Part shown: one piece after another, positions 5,231 through 11,020 of the stretch
Numbering within the stretch: position 1 is the stretch's first letter
How the letters are laid out: the number at the start of each line of letters is the position of its first letter
Assembly (NCBI GenBank): GCA_023415335.1
Contig: JAEZLD010000046.1
Location: 1-11,020 of the forward strand
Direction of reading: 5' to 3'
Length of the DNA stretch: 11,020 bases
Origin: Bacillota bacterium
GTDB taxonomy: Bacteria; Bacillota; Clostridia; Clostridiales; Caloramatoraceae
Program-made: the position numbers and the translations under genes
Notes under the pieces: model-generated
What the model was told of the DNA's origin: nothing
The model's input: the letters and a program-made list of their open reading frames with translations, nothing else
Databases searched by the model: none

Positions 5231-6256
5231 ATGGATACTGTTAAGAAATTCCTGAAAACTTACTATCCCATTCTGGGCACTATCTTACTTTATATGCTAA
5301 TCATGGTACTGAGGGAAGTAGGCATCATGAATGGCTACTACATTCAGATAATGATGTTTGCAGGTATCAATATTATGATGACTGCCAGCCTGAACCTAAT
5401 CAACGGCTTTACCGGCCAGTTTTGCATCGGCCATGCGGGTTTCATGTCCTTGGGTGCCTATGGTGCGGCCGTGGTCACCACATTGATTTTTGACGGCAAG
5501 AATATCCCTGAGCCGGCCCAGGTCCCTGTGTTTCTGCTAGGGCTATTGGTAGGCGGTATTGTGGCCGCTCTGGTAGGAATGCTGATCGGACTGCCATCGC
5601 TCAAACTCAAGGGTGACTATCTGGCCATTATTACTCTGGCATTCGGTGAGATTGTACGAGCTGTCTTACGTCTGATTCAGCCCATCGGTGGTGCCCGTGG
5701 CATGATTGGTATCCCCAACTATGCTAATCTGGGATGGGTGATTGCCTTTGTGGCGTTAACACTGTTCCTGTTGCGAAATCTGATTTATTCGCCTTACGGC
5801 AGGGCATTCATTGCCATTAGAGACAATGAAATCGCTGCAGGCGCAATGGGCATCAATACCACTAAGTATAAGATTATGTCCTTCTGTATTGCGGCGTTCA
5901 TCGCTGGTGTAGCGGGTGGACTGTACGCACACGTGCTGGCATTTATACAGCCTGACTCCTTCAGCTTCACCAAGAGCTCTGACTTCCTGGTATACCTGTA
6001 TGCAGGTGGTTCCGGTTCTCTGACCGGATCTGTGGTGGGTGCACTGTTGCTGACAGTTCTGCCTGAACTGCTGCGCTTCATGGCGGACTGGCGTCTTGCT
6101 GTATACGCGGTCGTCCTGGTAGTGGTCATGCTGTACCGCTCTGAGGGACTGTGTGGCGGCAAGGAACTGCCTTTCCTGCGTATACGTAGAGAGGCGCTGT
6201 ATAAAGAACGCCTGTTCAGTAAAAGGAACAAGGCCGATGCCGTAAACAAAAACTAA
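5231..6256 (+). CDS. livM: Branched-chain amino-acid ABC transporter permease LivM
   Basis: This 341-residue inner-membrane permease pairs with LivH. Typical LivM text is present: SLNLINGFTGQFCIGHAGFMSLGAYGAA (residues 53-80), LKLKGDYLAIITLAFGEIVR (about 125-144), the ATPase-contacting RAFIAIRDNEIAAGAMGIN, and AGGSGSLTGSVVGALL near 257-272. The C-terminus after the last helix is a basic tail of about 40 residues (LRIRREALYKERLFSKRNK), somewhat long for the family. AAGGAGG at 5218-5224 overlaps the livH stop and lies six bases before the ATG, which fits translational coupling. Hand-counted rows inside this gene are 57-62% G+C, much richer than livH or livF. Confidence 0.93.
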   Translation: MDTVKKFLKTYYPILGTILLYMLIMVLREVGIMNGYYIQIMMFAGINIMMTASLNLINGFTGQFCIGHAGFMSLGAYGAAVVTTLIFDGKNIPEPAQVPVFLLGLLVGGIVAALVGMLIGLPSLKLKGDYLAIITLAFGEIVRAVLRLIQPIGGARGMIGIPNYANLGWVIAFVALTLFLLRNLIYSPYGRAFIAIRDNEIAAGAMGINTTKYKIMSFCIAAFIAGVAGGLYAHVLAFIQPDSFSFTKSSDFLVYLYAGGSGSLTGSVVGALLLTVLPELLRFMADWRLAVYAVVLVVVMLYRSEGLCGGKELPFLRIRREALYKERLFSKRNKADAVNKN

Positions 6257-6272
6257 GGGGGGAGGCAGCACT

Positions 6273-7052
6273 ATGAGTTTATTGGAAGTAAAAGACCTAT
6301 CCATCAGATTTGGTGGACTTGTGGCAGTTGATAATTTCAATCTGAGCGTGGAGCAGGGCGAACTGATTGCCATTATCGGCCCTAACGGCGCCGGTAAGAC
6401 CACGGTGTTTAATATGCTGACGGGTATTTACCGTCCTACCACTGGTACCATCGTGCTGGATGGGCATGACATGATTGGTCTGAAGCCCTATCAGTTTGCG
6501 GAGATGGGGATGACACGAACGTTCCAGAATATCCGCCTGTTCCACGGTGCTACGGTTGCCGACAATGTGAAGGTGGCAGCTACCATGCACAACAAGCAGA
6601 GCCTTGGCAAGTGCCTGCTGCGCATACCCTCAATGGTACGCAGTGAGCGGGAACTGGATGAGAAGGTTATGAGCCTGCTGGAGCGTCTAGGCCTGGCGGA
6701 CAAGGCTGGCCTGCTGGCAAAGAACTTGCCCTACGGCGACCAGCGCCGTCTGGAGATTGCCCGCGCTCTGATGACCGAGCCTAAGATTCTGCTGCTGGAC
6801 GAGCCGGTAGCGGGTATGATCACTACGGAGTTGGAGGAAATGGCACAGCTGGTTTCCCAAATCCGTAAGGACTTTAATCTAACAATCATTATGATTGAGC
6901 ATCACATGAACTTTGTTATGCCCATTGCTGACAGAATCAAGGTTCTTGATTTTGGTAAGACCATTGCTGAGGGTGTACCTGCCGAGGTTCAGGCTAACCC
7001 CAAGGTAATTGAGGCTTACCTGGGAGGAGGATATCAGAATGGCAATTCTTGA
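6273..7052 (+). CDS. livG: Branched-chain amino-acid ABC transporter ATP-binding protein LivG
   Basis: This 259-residue cytoplasmic ATPase powers the transporter as a heterodimer with LivF. Visible motifs are Walker A GPNGAGKTT (36-44), the Q-loop Gln85 in TRTFQNIRLF, a family-type signature LPYGDQRRLEIARAL (152-166), Walker B ILLLDE (172-177) and the H-loop His210 in IEHHMNFV. The C-terminal DFGKTIAEGVPAEVQ...IEAYLG stretch is the usual LivG ending. The D-loop reads VAGMITTE where most LivG proteins have AGMNPxE. GGAGG (6261-6265) lies 7 bases before the start, 16 bases after livM. Its last 14 bases overlap livF, and the livF ribosome binding site lies inside this gene. Its first two thirds are 60-65% G+C in sampled rows. 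Confidence 0.94.
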   Translation: MSLLEVKDLSIRFGGLVAVDNFNLSVEQGELIAIIGPNGAGKTTVFNMLTGIYRPTTGTIVLDGHDMIGLKPYQFAEMGMTRTFQNIRLFHGATVADNVKVAATMHNKQSLGKCLLRIPSMVRSERELDEKVMSLLERLGLADKAGLLAKNLPYGDQRRLEIARALMTEPKILLLDEPVAGMITTELEEMAQLVSQIRKDFNLTIIMIEHHMNFVMPIADRIKVLDFGKTIAEGVPAEVQANPKVIEAYLGGGYQNGNS

Positions 7053-7749
7053 GGTTAATAATCTGCATGTTTCCTATGGTGCAATCCATGCAGTCCAGGG
7101 TGTGTCTTTCAAAATGGAAGAAGGTCAGACTGTTGCGCTAATCGGTTCTAATGGTGCAGGTAAATCCACCATTCTACGTACGATTTCTGGTCTTGAGCGG
7201 GCCAAAAGCGGCTCTATCAAATTCCAGGGGGTTGAATTGACAAAAATGAAACCCCACAAAATTGTGGAGCTAGGCATTGCTCATGTTCCTGAAGGTCGCC
7301 GCGTATTTACTAATATGTCAGTGACCGAAAACCTGCGCATGGGTGCCAATCTGGATAAGAGTGCGACACATATTAAAGAGGGATTAGAAAAGGTTTTTGA
7401 GATATTCCCTCGGCTGAAAGAGCGTGAGAATCAAATTGCAGGTACGCTTTCCGGAGGCGAGCAGCAGATGTTGGCCCTGGGCAGAGCGTTGATGACCAAT
7501 GGCAGCTTACTCATGCTGGATGAACCCTCCATGGGCCTTGCCCCGATTATCGTGGAAGATATTTTTAGAATCATTCGTGAAATCAACAAGGCTGGAACAA
7601 GTATTCTTCTGATTGAACAAAATGCTTTTCTTGCACTCAATACTGCTTCTAGCGCGTATGTTCTAGAAACAGGAAAGATTACAATGGAAGGTCCGTCTGC
7701 GCAGCTTTTATCAGATCCCAGGGTGAAGGAAGCATATCTGGGTGCCTGA
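7039..7749 (+). CDS. livF: Branched-chain amino-acid ABC transporter ATP-binding protein LivF
   Basis: This 236-residue ATPase is the partner of LivG. Motifs are Walker A GSNGAGKST (36-44), the LivF-specific HVPEGRRVF (82-90), signature LSGGEQQMLALGRAL (137-151), Walker B LLMLDE (157-162) with SMGLAP after it, and LIEQNA (191-196), where LivF proteins carry Gln in place of the switch His. I chose ATG 7039 because GGAGGAGG at 7023-7030 precedes it by eight bases and the product then begins MAILEVNNLHVSYG as LivF proteins do. A start at 7009 would add ten residues that do not fit the family. The overlap with livG implies coupled translation. It completes the transporter; 78 bases separate it from the aminotransferase. 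Confidence 0.94.
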   Translation: MAILEVNNLHVSYGAIHAVQGVSFKMEEGQTVALIGSNGAGKSTILRTISGLERAKSGSIKFQGVELTKMKPHKIVELGIAHVPEGRRVFTNMSVTENLRMGANLDKSATHIKEGLEKVFEIFPRLKERENQIAGTLSGGEQQMLALGRALMTNGSLLMLDEPSMGLAPIIVEDIFRIIREINKAGTSILLIEQNAFLALNTASSAYVLETGKITMEGPSAQLLSDPRVKEAYLGA

Positions 7750-7785
7750 TAATAAAAATTGCAGCTAAATATTGAATGAATTTTC

Positions 7786-7808
7786 AGTGCTGCTCTGGAT
7801 GCAGCACT
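7786..7808 (+). other. Hairpin without T tract between livF and aminotransferase
   Basis: AGTGCTGC (7786-7793) pairs perfectly with GCAGCACT (7801-7808) around TCTGGAT. No run of T follows on either strand, so it is not a normal terminator. The AGGAGG of the next gene begins six bases later. It may be an RNA processing or stabilising stem separating the transporter part of the mRNA from the catabolic part. Confidence 0.55.
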
Positions 7809-7827
7809 ATGATAGGAGGGAATTGTT

Positions 7828-8988
7828 ATGCAATGGATTAATCATAAAGCTCAGCAGCTAACCCAAGGAGCAATTAGGGCTATGTTTGATCGGGCAAATG
7901 CTATGACTGATGTTATCAGTATGGGCATTGGTGAACCTGATATGGCGACACCTTCGCTTGTTTGCGAGGCGGGTAAAAAAGCAATGGACCTTGGGCTGAC
8001 GCACTACACGCCTAACGCAGGAACTATGGAGCTTAGGAAAGCGATTGCGGAAAAGTCTTATCTGCAAGATATTAATTACAATCCTAAAACTGAGATTATT
8101 ATTACAAACGGTGGTATGGGTGCGCTGTCCCTGTTGTTTCAGGTGATTTTGAATCAGGGTGACGAAATCCTCATACAGGATCCTCAGTGGCTGAATTATG
8201 CCGCACAGATTAAATACTGTGGTGGTGTGGCTGTTCCTGTACCTTCCGATATTGAACACCAGTTTGAGATGCAGCCGGAGGATATTGAGGCCCGAATCAC
8301 TCCTAGAACAAAAGCCATCATGATTAACTCTCCTCATAATCCTACAGGAAGTGTTACATCTGCTGGTACATTGCAAAAGATTGCCGAGATTGCCAAAAGG
8401 CATGATTTGCTGGTAATATCCGATGATGTGTACAATACGCTGATATATACGGATGAGCCATATATATCTATTGCAGCCTTTGAAGGCATGAAGGAGAGAA
8501 CTATTGTTGTAAACAGCTTCTCAAAGTCCTACGCTATGACCGGCTGGCGAATCGGCTTTGTTGCAGGTCCAGCTGAAATCGTTGACCGAATGACTAAGTG
8601 TCAGGAAAATTTTAATGCATGTGCGAATTCTTTGGGTCAGCATGCAGCAGCAGTGGCATTGGAACATCCCGAATTGAGCATCCAGCTCAGAAATGTTTTT
8701 GCTAAGCGCAGAAGAATTATTCTGGATGGCTTAGCAAATATACCCGGAATGAGCTGCAACAGTCCCACAGGAGCGTTTTATGTGTTTGCTGATATTAGAA
8801 ACTTTGGGATGAGTAGTCAGGAGTTCTGTTATAGGTTGCTGGAAGAAGCACATGTTGTATGTATTCCTGGCAGCGCATTTGGTGCCTGCGGTGAGGGATT
8901 TATTCGAGTAGCGTATACCTGCAGTGAGGAGGACCTTGAAAAAGCATTGGAGAGAATCAAGACCTTCTGTGGAAAGCTTAAGGGATAA
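7828..8988 (+). CDS. Class I PLP-dependent aminotransferase
   Basis: This 386-residue cytoplasmic fold-type I enzyme moves an amino group from an amino acid to a 2-oxo acid. Key parts are GIGEPD near 33-38, HYTPNAG at 59-65, the PLP-binding NSPHNPTG (167-174, Asn171), SDDVY with Asp199 holding the pyridine nitrogen, Lys233 of SFSKSYAMTGWRIGF forming the Schiff base, Arg241, and Arg360 in FIRVAY for the substrate carboxylate. Length and motif order fit the aspartate/aromatic/alanine aminotransferase group (subgroup I-gamma style SKSYAMTGWR). The exact substrate cannot be read from sequence. AGGAGG (7814-7819) sits 8 bases before the ATG. The gene is tightly followed by the aldolase (13-base gap) and kinase, which suggests that it produces the 2-oxo acid for a shared pathway. 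Confidence 0.92.
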   Translation: MQWINHKAQQLTQGAIRAMFDRANAMTDVISMGIGEPDMATPSLVCEAGKKAMDLGLTHYTPNAGTMELRKAIAEKSYLQDINYNPKTEIIITNGGMGALSLLFQVILNQGDEILIQDPQWLNYAAQIKYCGGVAVPVPSDIEHQFEMQPEDIEARITPRTKAIMINSPHNPTGSVTSAGTLQKIAEIAKRHDLLVISDDVYNTLIYTDEPYISIAAFEGMKERTIVVNSFSKSYAMTGWRIGFVAGPAEIVDRMTKCQENFNACANSLGQHAAAVALEHPELSIQLRNVFAKRRRIILDGLANIPGMSCNSPTGAFYVFADIRNFGMSSQEFCYRLLEEAHVVCIPGSAFGACGEGFIRVAYTCSEEDLEKALERIKTFCGKLKG

Positions 8989-9001
8989 GAGGTGACGAGC
9001 A

Positions 9002-9958
9002 ATGAAATATACCGAAAGATTGGGTAATAATGCGGTTGTTCCCGTAGTTGTCCTGGATGATGTAAAGAATGCAGTACCTACAGCAAAAGCACTACTTGCC
9101 GGTGGCATTGATGTGATGGAAATCACCCTACGTACAGCGGCCGCATTGGATTCAATTAAAGCAGTAGCGTGGGAGTGTCCGGAAATGCTGGTGGGTGCAG
9201 GTACTGTGGTAAATGTTGACCAGGCAAAGGCTGTTGTGGATGCAGGTGCAAAGTTTATTGTCTCCCCTGGGTTTGACACCAAAATAGTACAGTGGTGTAT
9301 TGAGAACGATATTACAGTCACACCTGGCTGTGTAACACCTACGGAGATTATGGCAGCATTACAGCTGGGGGTTAATATAGTGAAATTCTTCCCAGCAAAT
9401 GTGTACGGTGGTCTCAATGCCATGAAAAATTTGTCTGGGCCTTTTGGAGAGGTGAAGTTTATTCCTACTGGTGGAGTGAACAGCCAAAATATTGGTGAGT
9501 ATACGGCTGAACCCTTTATTCACACTGTCGGTGGTAGCTGGGTGTGTGCAAAAGCAGATATTGCGTCCCAGAACTTCGAGAAAATCACAGCACTGTGCAA
9601 AGAAGCAGTTGCTAAATCATTGGGCTTTGAGCTGGCTCACGTTGGTATCAATACAGAAGACGGTGACACGGCTTTGGAAACAGCCCATAAGTTCGATGAG
9701 GTATTTGGCTTCAGCGTAAAGGATGGGAACAGCTCTGCCTTTGCCGGATCTGGAATAGAAGTGATGAAGAGCATGTACTTAGGTGAAAGTGGTCATTTAG
9801 CTATACGGACCAACAATATATCTCGTGCTATTGCCTACATGGAAAAGCACGGATTCCTCATGAATGATGAAACCTGTAAATATAAAGGTAAGAGACTAGT
9901 AGCTGTATATTTGAAAAATGAAATTGGTGGATTTGCTGTTCACCTGTTGCAAAAGTAA
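9002..9958 (+). CDS. eda: KDPG/KHG aldolase fused to a C-terminal VOC (glyoxalase-like) domain
   Basis: The 318-residue protein is about 100 residues longer than normal Eda. Residues 1-205 are a class I KDPG/4-hydroxy-2-oxoglutarate aldolase: MEITLRT with Glu40 and Arg44, GAGTV (65-69), FIVSPGF (85-91), PGCVTPTE (108-115), Schiff-base Lys128 in IVKFFPA, PTGGV (155-159) and the phosphate-binding GGSW (177-180). Residues 211-318 look like two beta-alpha-beta-beta-beta modules of the vicinal-oxygen-chelate superfamily, starting AHVGIN and GHLAIRT. Possible metal ligands are His213, Glu253, His265 and His314, the last where Glu is usual. The reading frame is continuous and the domain junction is clean, so this is a real fusion. 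GAGGTG (8989-8994) lies 7 bases upstream. It sits between the aminotransferase and the KDG kinase (9-base gap). The VOC function is unknown; isomerase, epimerase or substrate-binding roles are guesses. Confidence 0.9.
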   Translation: MKYTERLGNNAVVPVVVLDDVKNAVPTAKALLAGGIDVMEITLRTAAALDSIKAVAWECPEMLVGAGTVVNVDQAKAVVDAGAKFIVSPGFDTKIVQWCIENDITVTPGCVTPTEIMAALQLGVNIVKFFPANVYGGLNAMKNLSGPFGEVKFIPTGGVNSQNIGEYTAEPFIHTVGGSWVCAKADIASQNFEKITALCKEAVAKSLGFELAHVGINTEDGDTALETAHKFDEVFGFSVKDGNSSAFAGSGIEVMKSMYLGESGHLAIRTNNISRAIAYMEKHGFLMNDETCKYKGKRLVAVYLKNEIGGFAVHLLQK

Positions 9959-9967
9959 GGAGAAGTT

Positions 9968-10996
9968 ATGATGAAGGTTCTGACTTTTGGTGAAGTGATG
10001 CTCCGCTTAAAATCGCCGGGGCTTGAGCGTTTTTTCCAGACACCCATGCTGGAGGCGACATTTGGCGGTGGTGAGGCTAATGTGGCTGTGTCTTTGGCAA
10101 ACTATGGGATGCCTACAGCTTATTTGACAGTGCTGCCGACTAATGTTATAGCTGATGAGTGCGTCAGTGAGCTCCGCCGCTTTGGTGTTGATACTACCCG
10201 TATCGTTCGCGGTGAAGGCCGTATGGGAATATACTACATGGAAACTGGCGCCAACCAGCGTGCGTCCAAAGTAGTGTATGACCGCGCCTACTCGTCAATT
10301 GCTCTGGCAAAACCGGGTGATATTGACTGGGATAAGGCGTTTGATGATGTAAAATGGTTCCATATCACAGGTATAACACCTGCTATTTCCGAATCGGCTA
10401 TGGAACTTAGCATAGAAAGTGTACAGGAAGCTAAAAAACGAGGGATTACTGTTTCCTGCGATTTAAACTACAGAAAGAATCTGTGGAAATACGGAAAGAG
10501 TGCTCCGGAAGTTATGTGTAAAATTGCACAGTACATTGATGTGGCAATTGCAAACGAAGAAGATTGCCAAAAATCTTTGGGCATTACTGTAGATGTCCAT
10601 GTTGAAAGCGGCGAGTTAGACCGAAATAAGTATAAGGAATTGTCTGATAAGGTTTTACAGGCATATCCCAATATGAAGCTAATTGCAATCACACTGCGGG
10701 AAAGTCACAGCGCTGATTGGAATGGATGGGCTGCCTGCATGAACGATGGAAAGAACTACTATGTATCTAAGAAATATGAGATGAGAGATATCGTGGACCG
10801 CGTTGGCGGTGGAGATAGTTTTGCTGGTGGATTGATTTACGGATTGAATGCTTATGAGAATAAACAGCAGGCATTAGAATTTGCTGTAGCAGCATCGTGT
10901 TTGAAGCATTCCATTCCTGGCGACTTTAACCGTGTTTCTGTTTCTGAGATTGAAACCCTTATGAAGGGTGACGGTAGTGGCCGTGTCCAAAGATAA
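9968..10996 (+). CDS. kdgK: 2-keto-3-deoxygluconate kinase, PfkB/ribokinase family
   Basis: This 342-residue cytoplasmic kinase most likely phosphorylates 2-keto-3-deoxy-gluconate (or a close sugar acid) at the distal hydroxyl, giving KDPG for the aldolase encoded just before it. Seen motifs are the PfkB N-terminal sugar-binding GGGEANVAVSLANYG (33-47), RFFQ at 21-24 as in KDG kinases, YDRAYSS (104-110) beside the substrate carboxylate, SCDLNYRKNLW (163-173), NEED at 196-199 and the C-terminal signature DRVGGGDSFAGGL (277-289) with catalytic base Asp283. A stretch near 205-222 is longer than in many relatives. Two ATGs stand in tandem at 9968 and 9971; AAGGAG at 9957-9962 is five or eight bases away, so 9971 is equally likely. 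Fructokinase or another PfkB sugar-acid kinase is a less likely alternative. Only 24 bases follow in the window, with no terminator seen, so the operon may go on. Confidence 0.88.
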   Translation: MMKVLTFGEVMLRLKSPGLERFFQTPMLEATFGGGEANVAVSLANYGMPTAYLTVLPTNVIADECVSELRRFGVDTTRIVRGEGRMGIYYMETGANQRASKVVYDRAYSSIALAKPGDIDWDKAFDDVKWFHITGITPAISESAMELSIESVQEAKKRGITVSCDLNYRKNLWKYGKSAPEVMCKIAQYIDVAIANEEDCQKSLGITVDVHVESGELDRNKYKELSDKVLQAYPNMKLIAITLRESHSADWNGWAACMNDGKNYYVSKKYEMRDIVDRVGGGDSFAGGLIYGLNAYENKQQALEFAVAASCLKHSIPGDFNRVSVSEIETLMKGDGSGRVQR

Positions 10997-11020
10997 TATG
11001 TCTGTTATTTGTTAGAAAAA

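Noticed and set aside
5756..6403. 215-codon minus-strand reading frame opposite livM/livG
   Set aside because: It lies wholly opposite well-supported permease and ATPase genes in a GC-rich block, has no recognisable domain, and its product is rich in residues typical of antisense frames.
7009..7038. Upstream start for livF adding ten residues
   Set aside because: The extra residues encode the ribosome binding site region inside livG and do not match the LivF N-terminus.
8731..9423. 230-codon minus-strand reading frame opposite the aminotransferase and aldolase
   Set aside because: It runs antisense across two strongly supported genes and their junction. The low-complexity Ser/Thr/Ala product has no family motif.
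1..11020. CRISPR array, prophage attachment site or defence system
   Set aside because: No regularly spaced repeats, integrase, phage or defence genes are visible; the only mobile-element trace is the truncated transposase.

Overview
The window looks like chromosomal DNA of a Clostridia-class Firmicute. The 23S and 5S rRNA text, the strong AGGAGG-type ribosome binding sites, the consensus sigma-A promoters and the AT-rich intergenic DNA all point that way. Hand-counted coding rows range from about 32% to 65% G+C. Genus cannot be settled from the sequence alone; a gut Oscillospiraceae- or Lachnospiraceae-like organism is a guess.

Layout. Positions 1-424 are the tail of an rRNA operon: the 23S 3' end, a hairpin-rich spacer, 5S rRNA and its terminator. 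Positions 425-1060 are low-density DNA holding a truncated IS3-type transposase N-terminus and several terminator hairpins. On the minus strand, 2145 down to 1070, lie a KDPG/KHG-aldolase-family gene and a small membrane protein of unknown function, followed by a strong hairpin. Positions 2146-2523 are a divergent control region with one perfect-consensus minus-strand promoter, two plausible plus-strand promoters and several AT-rich palindromes and repeats. From 2524 to 10996 everything reads on the plus strand: an Lrp/AsnC regulator, a complete branched-chain (HAAT-type) amino-acid ABC transporter (livJ, livH, livM, livG, livF), a class I PLP aminotransferase, a KDPG aldolase fused to a C-terminal VOC/glyoxalase-like domain, and a PfkB-family 2-keto-3-deoxygluconate kinase. 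The window ends 24 bases after the kinase, so the operon may continue.

How the genes could work together (inference). The transporter imports an amino acid sensed by the Lrp-type regulator. The aminotransferase turns it into a 2-oxo acid, the kinase phosphorylates a 2-keto-3-deoxy sugar acid, and the aldolase releases pyruvate plus an aldehyde or aldehyde phosphate. One substrate class that would use all four activities is a 3-deoxy, 4-hydroxylated amino acid such as a 2-amino-3-deoxy-aldonic acid. The alternative is an ordinary amino-acid uptake operon lying next to an ordinary sugar-acid (KDG) catabolic operon. The second, non-fused aldolase transcribed divergently suggests a related substrate or a parallel branch.
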